From Streptomyces sp. NBC_01451 (GTDB lineage Bacteria > Actinomycetota > Actinomycetes > Streptomycetales > Streptomycetaceae), in the NCBI RefSeq assembly GCF_036227485.1, contig NZ_CP109479.1, forward strand, positions 1,364,001-1,428,000: a stretch of DNA of 64,000 nucleotides, given 5' to 3'. A program made the translations under genes and the position numbers. Shown piece by piece: positions 1 through 7,098 of the stretch. The first letter of the stretch is position 1, and each line of letters opens with the position of its first letter. The notes under the pieces are model-generated. The model made no database searches. It was not told the origin of the DNA and saw nothing but the letters and a program-made list of their open reading frames with translations.

Positions 1-602
1 TCGCGGCCACCAAGCTGACGGCCGTCGTCGCCCGCTGGAACGGTGAGAACCTCGACTATCTGAGCACGTACGTCGCCCCCGCGATGGCCGCCGCCGCGGA
101 GGTCGTCACCGCGGCCGGCTTCTGCATCCCGCTGGCCTTCCAGCGCGTCGGGGACGTGTGGAGCACCTGGTCGACGTACCGCCGCCTCAGTCCGCTGTGG
201 CGGGCGCTCGCCCCCCTGTCGGACCAGGGCGGGCGCGCGGTCCGGATCGCCTGGTGGTCACCGGCAGAACTCCAGGTCACCCGACGGGAGTCCGACATCC
301 ACGACGGCATGCTCAGCCTGTACCCGTACTTCGACCCGACCGTCCGGGCAAGGGCCTACGACGCGGCCCGCACCGCGGGCTCCTCCCCCGAGGGAGCCCG
401 GGCCGAGGCGGACGCGGCCATGGTGACGGCGGCCTTACGGGCCCGGGCGGCGGACCCGGAGGGCAGCGTGATCAGCGCGGCGGCGGCAGGGGAGGACGGC
501 CCTCCGTCGTCGACCGAGGGCCCCCGTGACCTGGTGGGCATGTCCCAGGCGCTGCAACGGTCCCCGGTGGTGGCGGAAGTGCGGGAGGGAAGGAGCCTCT
601 AG
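1..602 (+). CDS. C-terminal part of a MAB_1171c-type (DUF6545) membrane protein, 5' end outside the window
   Basis: The frame is open from the left edge (first full codon at base 3) to a TAG stop, so only about 199 C-terminal residues are visible. An Ala/Val-rich stretch near the start looks like the last membrane helix. It is followed by a cytoplasmic segment with Trp-rich RVGDVWSTWSTYRRLSPLWR and a later RESDIHDGMLSLYPYFD motif. This arrangement of N-terminal helices and a soluble tail is typical of the MAB_1171c/DUF6545 family of Streptomyces, whose role is unknown although some members are labelled putative transporters. The last 60 residues are Ala/Gly/Ser-rich and poorly conserved in character. 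The family call is by recognition of the tail, not by a search. Confidence 0.75.
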   Translation, partial: AATKLTAVVARWNGENLDYLSTYVAPAMAAAAEVVTAAGFCIPLAFQRVGDVWSTWSTYRRLSPLWRALAPLSDQGGRAVRIAWWSPAELQVTRRESDIHDGMLSLYPYFDPTVRARAYDAARTAGSSPEGARAEADAAMVTAALRARAADPEGSVISAAAAGEDGPPSSTEGPRDLVGMSQALQRSPVVAEVREGRSL

Positions 603-656
603 GGGTGGCAGCAACCGCGCGACAGCCCACGACGGCACGCCGCCCGCAGCCGGAAA

Positions 657-1667
657 CTACGTCGCACTGCGCTCGCTGACCTCCCGCAGCCCCTGTTCCA
701 TCACCTGCGCGGGCCGCCCGTCGATCAACAGCTCCCGCCAGTGCTCCCGGCTCCAGTCGGCCGGGGCGCTCTCCCCGGTGAACTCCTCCACCAGCGCGAC
801 GAACCGCGCCGGATCGCTGTGGAACGGGAAATGCCCCGCCCCCTCGAAAATCTCCAGGCGGCTCCCCGGCATCGCCTCGTGCGCCCCGTACGCGTGCCGC
901 ACCGGCACCACGCTGTCCCGGTCCCCCCACAGCAGCATCGTCGGCATGCCCTCGGTGAGATAGCACCGGTCGAGCATGGTCACCACCTGCCCCCGCCAGT
1001 CGACCACCGCGCGCAACGTACGGATGAAGGCGTTGCGCGAGGTCTCGTCGGGCAGCGCGTCCACGAGAGTCAGCAACTCGGGCGCGTCCTGCCCCAGATC
1101 GGTGTCCAGAAGCTTCATCAGCCGCACGACGAGGCCCACTTGCATCCGCATCCCGGGCAACCGCAGCGCGGAGAGCGCGAGATGGGCGCCGGGCAGTGAG
1201 GCCGCCCGCAGGACCGGGTTGACCTCGCGGCCCACGCCGCCCGCGCTGACCAGGATGAGCCGCTCGGTGCGCTCGGGGAACTGGTAGGCGAACTGCATGG
1301 CCACCCCGCCACCGAGGGAGTGTCCGACGAGCGTCGCGGACTCGATGCCGAGGGTGGTGAGCAGATCGCGCACGCCGTTGGCGTAGGCGGCCACGGAGTA
1401 GTCGGCGCGCGGTTTGTCGGAGGCGCCGTGGCCGAGCAGGTCGGGGGCGATCACGGTGTGGCTGCGGGCCAGGTCGGGGATCAGCTCGGCCCAGGTCGCC
1501 GAGGAGTCCCCGATGCCGTGGATGAGCACCAGCGCGGGGCCCTCGCCCGCCATGCGGAAGGCCCGCCGGTACCCGTGCACGACGCGGTACCGCAGTTCCA
1601 GTTCGCCGTCGGCGACCGGTCGCAGCCGTACGGCGCGTGCCGGTCCGTGACGCGGGATGTCCGTCAC
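657..1667 (-). CDS. Alpha/beta-fold hydrolase
   Basis: Predicted 336-residue cytoplasmic serine hydrolase. It has the oxyanion-hole segment LIHGIGDSS near residue 48, the nucleophile elbow GHSLGG with Ser117, the acid in LLWGDRDSVVP, and the catalytic His in GAGHFPFHSDP. Residues between the nucleophile and the acid form an inserted helical cap. The substrate cannot be read from the sequence; relatives are often annotated as epoxide hydrolases, lipases or C-C hydrolases. The start is set at a GTG placed 8 bases after a strong GGAGG. A GTG three codons earlier overlaps that ribosome site and is less likely. The gene stands alone, on the opposite strand to both neighbours. Confidence 0.85.
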   Translation of the reverse strand: MTDIPRHGPARAVRLRPVADGELELRYRVVHGYRRAFRMAGEGPALVLIHGIGDSSATWAELIPDLARSHTVIAPDLLGHGASDKPRADYSVAAYANGVRDLLTTLGIESATLVGHSLGGGVAMQFAYQFPERTERLILVSAGGVGREVNPVLRAASLPGAHLALSALRLPGMRMQVGLVVRLMKLLDTDLGQDAPELLTLVDALPDETSRNAFIRTLRAVVDWRGQVVTMLDRCYLTEGMPTMLLWGDRDSVVPVRHAYGAHEAMPGSRLEIFEGAGHFPFHSDPARFVALVEEFTGESAPADWSREHWRELLIDGRPAQVMEQGLREVSERSAT

Positions 1668-1882
1668 ACCCTTCACCTCCCCGCTTCCTGTCCCCCGGGC
1701 CCCTGGCCGAAAACCCCTTCCTCCCAGTGTAGAACCCCATTCTCACAGGGCGTTTCGAGGAAGTTGCGTATCTGCTAACCGAGCGAACCGACGTGCGCGG
1801 CAGCGGGATTGTCAGTGGCGGGCGGCAAGCTGGGAGGTGCAGGCATGAGCAGAGATGACGCCGACATGGGGAGAGCCGTCCG

Positions 1883-2110
1883 ATGCCGACCGCCGTACTG
1901 ACCGACCGTGAGCGCACCGCCGTACAGGCCTACTTGCGGCTGCTGCACACGGTCCGCGCAGCCTTCGACGTACCGCCGGGGAGCCACCGCCCGCCCGTCG
2001 TGCCGCCCGCCGTCCTCGCGGAGGCGGAGGCCGCCCTGGCGGGGGCGGGTCTGACGGGCAATGAGGAGAGGTTCTTCCGGTTGCTCAGACAGGCTGGTGC
2101 GGCACACTGA
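1883..2110 (+). CDS. Small hypothetical protein (75 aa)
   Basis: A short charged protein, mostly helical by composition, with no signal peptide or membrane segment. It starts at ATG 9 bases after GGGGAG. The sequence reads TDRERTAVQAYLRLLHTVRA at the start and ends with GLTGNEERFFRLLRQAG. I do not recognise a family. It is convergent with the phosphopantetheinyl transferase and its 3' end overlaps that gene by 26 bases. Codon use is normal for the region (third positions nearly all G or C), which supports it being a real gene. No function is proposed. Confidence 0.6.
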   Translation: MPTAVLTDRERTAVQAYLRLLHTVRAAFDVPPGSHRPPVVPPAVLAEAEAALAGAGLTGNEERFFRLLRQAGAAH

Positions 2111-2813
2111 CCGCCGTCGCCAACAGCCCGTGCCGCACCGTCCAGCGCCCGTCGAAGCAGCCGAGCTCCCGGCCGTCGACGACCGGTCCGGGCACCAGCA
2201 GCCGGGCCCGGAAGGTGCCGTACGGGTTCGGGCCCGGGCCGGTCGTGAACTCGATGTCGGCCTCGCTGAAGTCCAGCCACTTGCCGGTGAGCGGGAACCA
2301 CGCCTTGTAGACCGCTTCCTTGGCGCTGAACAGCAGCCGGTCCCAGTGCACGCGGTTTCCGTGCGCGCCGGGGCCGTCCGCCGTCAGTGCGCGCAGGTGC
2401 GCCTGCTCCGTGGGCAGGGCCACGGAGTCGAGGACGCCTTCGGGCAGCGGCTGGTGGGGTTCGGCGTCGATGCCGACGGAGGCCAGGTCGGTGGCGCGGA
2501 CCAGTGCGGCGGCGCAGTAGCCCTCGCAGTGGGTCATGCTGCCGACCAGGCCGTCCGGCCACTGCGGGGCGCCGCGCCCACCGGGCAGCACGGGCTGCGG
2601 CGGCACACCGAGCTTCTCCATGGCCCGGCGGGCACACGCGCGGACGAGGGTGAACTCGCGGACGCGTTTGGGCACCGCCCGGGCCACGAGCGCCCGCTCC
2701 TCGGGGAACAGCGTCGCGTCCCCGGGCCCGCCGGCCCCGTACGCTCCGTCGGCCGCCTCGTCACCGTACGTTTCCACGGCCACCACCGTGGCCGGAAGAA
2801 GCTCCTCGATCAC
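2085..2813 (-). CDS. Sfp-type 4'-phosphopantetheinyl transferase
   Basis: This 242-residue enzyme should transfer phosphopantetheine from CoA to a serine of carrier proteins of polyketide, peptide or siderophore synthases. Family motifs are clear: GSMTHCEGYCAAAL (91-104), the Mg-binding SVGIDAEP with Asp116 and Glu118, and WDRLLFSAKEAVYKAW (157-172) with Glu166 and Lys170. The layout is closest to the EntD/Npt type, as in the broad-specificity Streptomyces enzymes. It begins 53 bases inside the end of the upstream metallophosphoesterase gene, so the two are probably co-transcribed and translationally coupled. No carrier-protein gene is nearby, which fits a housekeeping role serving several distant clusters. 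Its 3' end overlaps the small convergent gene. Confidence 0.93.
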   Translation of the reverse strand: MIEELLPATVVAVETYGDEAADGAYGAGGPGDATLFPEERALVARAVPKRVREFTLVRACARRAMEKLGVPPQPVLPGGRGAPQWPDGLVGSMTHCEGYCAAALVRATDLASVGIDAEPHQPLPEGVLDSVALPTEQAHLRALTADGPGAHGNRVHWDRLLFSAKEAVYKAWFPLTGKWLDFSEADIEFTTGPGPNPYGTFRARLLVPGPVVDGRELGCFDGRWTVRHGLLATAVSVPHQPV

Positions 2814-3669
2814 CGGATCCGACCTCCATCGGCAGTATGCGGCGCAGCCTTCCCGGGTCTCCCGGTCGCTTCTGCCATTCGCGGGGGTAGCCCACCGACA
2901 CTTCTTCGAAGCGGACGCCCTCGTGCCAGGTGGTCCGAGGGATGTGCAGATGGCCGTAGACCATGGCCGCGACGCGGAACCGGCGGTGCCAGTCGGCGGT
3001 CAGCGTGGTGCCGCACCACATGGCGAACTCGGGGTGCCACAGCACGTCCGTCGGATGCCGGTCCAGCGGATAGTGGTTGACGAGCACCGTCGGCAGGTTC
3101 TCGGGCAGTTCGGCGAGCCGCCGTTCCGTCCGGGCCACCCGGGCCCGGCACCAGGCCTCACGGGTCGGGTAGGGGTCGGGGTGCAGGAGGTACTCGTCGG
3201 TGCAGACGATGCCCGTGCCCTCCGCGTACGCGAGCCCTTCCTCCTTGGTCGCGCAGCCCTGCGGCAGGAAGGAGTAGTCGTAGAGGAGGAAGAGCGGCGC
3301 GACGGCGACGGGGCCGCCGGGGCCTTCCCACACGGGGTAGGGGTCCTCGGGGGACGTCACACCCAGCTCACGGCACAGGTCGACAAGGTGTTCGTAGCGG
3401 GCGACCCCGCGCAGGGTGACCGGGTCCTTGGGGTGGGTCCACAGCTCGTGGTTGCCGGGTGCCCAGATCACCTTGCGGAACCGGCCGGCGAGGGTCTCCA
3501 GGACCCAGCGGATGTCGGCCACCGACTCCGACACGTCGCCGGCGACCAGCAGCCAGTCGTCGTCCGTCTCCGGGCGCATCTGTTCGACCAGGGCGCGGTT
3601 CTCCGGGTAGCCGATGTGGAGATCACTGATCGCCAGCAGCTGTCCGGCACCGCCGGCCGTCGTCTCCAC
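2761..3669 (-). CDS. Calcineurin-like metallophosphoesterase
   Basis: A 302-residue cytoplasmic phosphoesterase with all five metal-binding blocks in order: ISDLHIG (Asp16, His18), VAGDVSES (Asp45), APGNHELW (Asn73, His74), VNHYPLDR, and VYGHLHIPR near the C-terminus. The start chosen is GTG preceded by GGAAGGGG at 8 bases. An in-frame codon 27 residues upstream lacks a ribosome site and adds a low-complexity tail. The substrate is unknown; the family includes nucleotide, protein and lipid-phosphate hydrolases. The gene overlaps the phosphopantetheinyl transferase downstream. That pairing may be functional, for example removal or recycling of a phosphopantetheine product, but this is inference only. 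Confidence 0.88.
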   Translation of the reverse strand: METTAGGAGQLLAISDLHIGYPENRALVEQMRPETDDDWLLVAGDVSESVADIRWVLETLAGRFRKVIWAPGNHELWTHPKDPVTLRGVARYEHLVDLCRELGVTSPEDPYPVWEGPGGPVAVAPLFLLYDYSFLPQGCATKEEGLAYAEGTGIVCTDEYLLHPDPYPTREAWCRARVARTERRLAELPENLPTVLVNHYPLDRHPTDVLWHPEFAMWCGTTLTADWHRRFRVAAMVYGHLHIPRTTWHEGVRFEEVSVGYPREWQKRPGDPGRLRRILPMEVGSGDRGASSGHGGGRGNVR

Positions 3670-4034
3670 CCCAGCCCCTTCCGCGTCCGAACTCCGCCCC
3701 CGCGGGCGCACGTTCGGATCAACAAGAACACATCCCCGAGAGCCGGACAAGTACGGCTTCCCGTCCCCCGGAAACCCTCCCGGCGCAGCTCACCGGGCGG
3801 GCCGAAGATCATTACAGGTGGCCACTGGCGGTGCACGGGGCGACACACGGGGTACTGCTGTCAATTCCGTAACACGCGCGTAGCAGGAACAGGGTCCGCG
3901 GAGCCTTATGATCGCCTCAACACTTCCGCCAAAAACCCGGTTCGCACCCGGGTGGCTTGCCGTGTTCCCAATTCCCCCCTGGCCGGGCTCGGCCCTGCTC
4001 CGCCGTGCCCGTGAACCTTGAAAGGTGGCCCTGC
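3670..4034. other. Non-coding divergent spacer (365 bp)
   Basis: This interval separates the divergent metallophosphoesterase and ATP-grasp genes. No coding frame with credible codon use was found. TATGAT at 3907-3912 is the best -10 candidate for the rightward gene, though I see no good -35 at the right distance. A short inverted repeat ACCCGG/CCGGGT lies around 3935-3953. AAAGG at 4021-4025 is the ribosome site of the ATP-grasp gene. Nothing else in it stands out. Confidence 0.4.
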
Positions 4035-5192
4035 ATGGTCTCTCGCGTACGCGTCTGGCTCAACCGCACGTACGCGGAGAACGTGTTCTTCATGGAACAG
4101 CTGCGGAGAAATCCCAGCGACCGCGCGGTCGAGATCCACGCCACCCACGGAGACGCCGACTCTCCCGTCCTCGCCGCCGCCGACACCGCCGCCATGGAGC
4201 CCGAGGGCCTGTCCCCCGCCGCGTACGTGGAGTACGCGCTCGACCAGTGCGACCGCCGTGAGATCGACGTGTTCGTGCCGCGTCTGCACCAGGACGCGAT
4301 CGTCGAGCACCGCGCGGACTTCGAGGCCGTGGGCACCAAGCTGCTCGCGCCGACGCCCGAAGCGGTGGCCGTCTTCCAGGACAAGGCGACCGCGTACCAG
4401 GCCGTCGAGGCGGTCGGTGTTCCGGTGCCGCCGTGGTGGCGGGTGCGCAGCGCCGACGAACTCCTCGTCGCCGTCGAGCAGTTGGAGGCCGACGGTCACA
4501 AGGCGTGCTTCAAGCCGGCGGCGGGCGCGGGCGGGGTGGGCTTCCGCGTGATCACGCGCGCTCCCTTCTCCATGTCGCACCTCAACGGTTTCCCCACCCC
4601 CTACGTCCAGTTGGACATGGTTCTCGACGTACTGCGGAACACCGAAGAGGACGTCGACTGGCTGGTGATGCCCCGTCTGGAGCAGCCGGAGGTGTCGGTG
4701 GACTGCCTCACCGGACCCGACTCGCGCATCCGGATGGCGATCGGCCGCACCAAGAACGGCCGGCGGCGCGGCTTCACCCTCGACGAGGCCTGGCTGCGGC
4801 CCGCGCGGCTCATCGCCGAGGGCTTCGGCCTGCACCACCTGAGCAACATCCAGTTCCGGATGTACGAGGACCGGCCGGTGCTGATGGACGTCAACACACG
4901 TCCGGCCGGCGGCCTGCACCAGCTCTCCCTGTGCGGCATCAACGCCCCTTGGGCGGCAGTGCAGTTGGCGCTCGGCGAGGACCCGGGCGACCTGGTGCCG
5001 CCGTTCCTCGGCCAGGACTACGCGGTGATCTCCGCGCCGCGCCCGGTGCGCACGGTGTCGGCACCCGCGGACGAGGTCCCGGCGCACACGTCCACGCTGC
5101 CCGCCGTACCGGCGCCGGCAGCCGTCGAGGAGCCGGTCGCGGAAGCGGCGGCGGAGGCGTCCGCGGGAGCCCCGGCGACGGCCACCGCGTAA
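4035..5192 (+). CDS. ATP-grasp domain protein
   Basis: A 385-residue protein with an ATP-grasp fold, the family that joins a carboxylate to an amine or thiol through an acyl-phosphate. The ATP-binding part includes FKPAAGAGGVGFRVI near residue 160 (the phosphate-binding loop). The C-terminal metal site is around NIQFRMYEDRPVLMDVNTRPAGG, with the acidic and Asn residues expected to bind Mg. The last 50 residues are Ala/Pro/Glu-rich and look like a flexible tail. The ATG chosen has AAAGG 9 bases upstream; an earlier in-frame start gives a Cys/Pro-rich tail unlike the family. The carboxylate and amine are unknown. It is a single-gene unit. Confidence 0.85.
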   Translation: MVSRVRVWLNRTYAENVFFMEQLRRNPSDRAVEIHATHGDADSPVLAAADTAAMEPEGLSPAAYVEYALDQCDRREIDVFVPRLHQDAIVEHRADFEAVGTKLLAPTPEAVAVFQDKATAYQAVEAVGVPVPPWWRVRSADELLVAVEQLEADGHKACFKPAAGAGGVGFRVITRAPFSMSHLNGFPTPYVQLDMVLDVLRNTEEDVDWLVMPRLEQPEVSVDCLTGPDSRIRMAIGRTKNGRRRGFTLDEAWLRPARLIAEGFGLHHLSNIQFRMYEDRPVLMDVNTRPAGGLHQLSLCGINAPWAAVQLALGEDPGDLVPPFLGQDYAVISAPRPVRTVSAPADEVPAHTSTLPAVPAPAAVEEPVAEAAAEASAGAPATATA

Positions 5193-5232
5193 AGGACCTC
5201 CCTCCCACTCCTCCTGCCGGACTCGTTCACAT

Positions 5233-5244
5233 CGGTCTGGACCA
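5233..5244. promoter_or_regulatory. DasR-like operator, upstream copy
   Basis: CGGTCTGGACCA is a near palindrome that matches the dre element (consensus about TGGTCTAGACCA) bound by the GntR regulator DasR. It lies 28 bases before the -35 hexamer of the chitinase promoter. Its centre is 41 bases from the second copy, about four helical turns, so two dimers would sit on the same face. The match to the consensus is by recognition only. Confidence 0.7.
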
Positions 5245-5260
5245 ATCGGCGCTGAGCATC

Positions 5261-5290
5261 TTGACAGCCCGACTGGTCCAGACCAACTTT
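5261..5290 (+). promoter_or_regulatory. Chitinase promoter with a second DasR-like operator (5274-5285)
   Basis: TTGACA at 5261-5266 is a perfect -35 hexamer; the -10 region would fall at about 5284-5290 (CAACTT-like). The near-perfect palindrome TGGTCCAGACCA lies in the spacer and touches the -10. DasR bound there should block RNA polymerase and be released by glucosamine-6-phosphate, as is known for chitinase genes of S. coelicolor. Paired repeats of this kind are a known mark of Streptomyces chitinase promoters. Confidence 0.75.
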
Positions 5291-5360
5291 GTTGCGCACC
5301 CCTTTGCACCTCCGTGCATCCCTGCACTCCCGGGTACCCCCATCGCTTCAGGGAGATCGC

Positions 5361-7034
5361 GTGCGCTTCACAACCACCAGACACCGGCTGCTCGCCCTGC
5401 TCGGCTCCGCCACCCTGGCCCTGGCCGGGGCGGTCGCCCTCCCCGGCACGGCCCAGGCGGCCAACATCCTGTCCAACCCCGGCTTCGAATCGGGCTCCCT
5501 CTCCCCCTGGTCCTGCACCGGCAACCTCGGCCAGGTCGTCTCCTCCCCCGTCCACGGCGGCTCCAAGTCCCTTGCGGGGGCTGCCAGTTCGAGCGACAAC
5601 GCCAAGTGCTCCCAGACCGTCACCGTCCGCCCGAACACCGCCTACACGCTCAGCGGCTGGGTGCGCGGCTCGTACGTCTACCTGGGCGTCGACGGCGGCC
5701 CCTCGACCTGGACGACGTCCCCCTCGGCGTACGCCCAGCTTTCCGTCCCCTTCACCACGGGCGCCGCACAGACCACCATCACGGTCTACACCCACGGCTG
5801 GTACGGGCAGGGCGCCTACCAGGCCGACGACATCAGCCTGGACGGCCCGGGCGGCGGCGGCTCGGACACCCAGGCGCCGACCGCGCCCGGCACCCTCCGC
5901 TCCACCGCCAAGACCTCCTCGACGGTCTCCCTGGCCTGGAACGCCGCGTCGGACAACGTCGGCGTCACGGCGTACGACGTCTACCGGGGCGCGAGCCAGG
6001 TGCTGAGCGTCTCCGGCACGTCGGCCACGGTGAGCGGGCTCGCGCCGAGCACCGCGTACTCCTTCTCCGTGAAGGCCCGGGACGCGGCGGGCAACGTCTC
6101 GGCTGCCTCCAACTCCGTGAGCGTCACGACGGACGCGGGCAGTGGCACCACCGGCTTCAAGCAGGCGGCGCCCTACCTCTACCTCGGCTGGGGCGACCCG
6201 CCGAGCGCGACCTCGGTGATGAGCGCGACGGGCGTGAAGTGGTTCACGATGGCGTTCATCCTGTCCTCCGGCGGCTGCAACCCGGCCTGGGACGGCACCC
6301 GCGCGCTGACCGGCGGCGGCGACCAGAGCGTCATCGACTCCATCCGTGCGGCGGGCGGTGACATCGTCCCGTCGATCGGCGGCTGGAGCGGCAACAAACT
6401 GGGCCCGAACTGCTCGACGCCCGAGGCGCTCGCGGGCGCCTACCAGAAGGTGATCGACGCGTACGGGCTCAAGGCGATCGACGTCGACATCGAGAACTCG
6501 GACGAGTTCGAGAACGAGGTGGTGCAGGACCGCGTCCTGGGCGCCCTGAAGATCGTCAAGGCGAACAATCCCGGTCTGCGCACGATCCTGACCTTCGGTA
6601 CGTCGACCACCGGCCCGACCTACTGGGGCAGCCGCCTCATCGAGCGCGCGTCGGCCCTGGGCGCCAACATCGACGTGTTCACGATCATGCCGTTCGACTT
6701 CGGCGGCGGCGCCGACATGTACACCAGCACGGTGAACGCGACGGAGGGGCTGAAGACGAAACTGCGGTCCACGTTCGGCTGGGACGACGCCACGGCGTAC
6801 GCCCACATCGGCATCTCCGGCATGAACGGCCTGTCCGACCAGCAGGAACTGACCAGCCCCACGACCTGGACGCAGATCCGCGACTGGTCCAACTCCCACC
6901 ACATCGCCCGCCTCGCCTACTGGGCGGTCAACCGTGACCGGCCGTGCCCCGGCGGCGGAGTGGTCAGCAACTGCTCGGGCATCAGCCAGAGCACCTGGCA
7001 GTTCACCTCGATCACGGCCGGCTTCACCGGCTGA
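5361..7034 (+). CDS. Secreted family 18 chitinase (CBM - fibronectin III - GH18)
   Basis: A 557-residue secreted enzyme that should hydrolyse beta-1,4 bonds of chitin. It starts at GTG after GGGAG and carries a Sec signal peptide with an AQAA cleavage region near residue 34. Residues 35-162 form a beta-sandwich carbohydrate-binding module (NILSNPGFESG opening, typical of CBM16/CBM4-like modules). Residues 170-257 are a fibronectin type III repeat. The GH18 barrel fills the rest, with SIGGW at 338-342 and the catalytic DVDIE at 374-378 (Glu378 the acid). The two preceding DasR-like sites suggest induction by chitin breakdown products. The gene is monocistronic and ends at a strong shared terminator. 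Confidence 0.95.
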   Translation: MRFTTTRHRLLALLGSATLALAGAVALPGTAQAANILSNPGFESGSLSPWSCTGNLGQVVSSPVHGGSKSLAGAASSSDNAKCSQTVTVRPNTAYTLSGWVRGSYVYLGVDGGPSTWTTSPSAYAQLSVPFTTGAAQTTITVYTHGWYGQGAYQADDISLDGPGGGGSDTQAPTAPGTLRSTAKTSSTVSLAWNAASDNVGVTAYDVYRGASQVLSVSGTSATVSGLAPSTAYSFSVKARDAAGNVSAASNSVSVTTDAGSGTTGFKQAAPYLYLGWGDPPSATSVMSATGVKWFTMAFILSSGGCNPAWDGTRALTGGGDQSVIDSIRAAGGDIVPSIGGWSGNKLGPNCSTPEALAGAYQKVIDAYGLKAIDVDIENSDEFENEVVQDRVLGALKIVKANNPGLRTILTFGTSTTGPTYWGSRLIERASALGANIDVFTIMPFDFGGGADMYTSTVNATEGLKTKLRSTFGWDDATAYAHIGISGMNGLSDQQELTSPTTWTQIRDWSNSHHIARLAYWAVNRDRPCPGGGVVSNCSGISQSTWQFTSITAGFTG

Positions 7035-7044
7035 GCCGAGGAAC

Positions 7045-7082
7045 GGAAACGGGGCCCGGCCTACCGGCCGGGCCCCGTTTCC
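7045..7082. terminator. Bidirectional terminator between chitinase and alpha-mannosidase
   Basis: GGAAACGGGGCCCGGCC pairs perfectly over 17 bp with its complement across a TACC tetraloop, ending in TTTCC on the plus strand. It sits between two convergent genes, 10 bases past one stop and 16 from the other, so it can end transcription from both sides. Confidence 0.9.
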
Positions 7083-7098
7083 CTGCGTGAGCCGTACG

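Noticed and set aside
1722..1742. Inverted repeat TGTAGAA-CCCCA-TTCTCACA upstream of the alpha/beta hydrolase
   Set aside because: Only four contiguous base pairs match; too weak to call an operator.
3906..6902. A roughly 1000-codon open frame antisense to the ATP-grasp and chitinase genes
   Set aside because: It is an artefact of high GC at third positions: Arg/Gly/Ala/Val-rich, no domain, and it crosses two well-recognised genes on the other strand.
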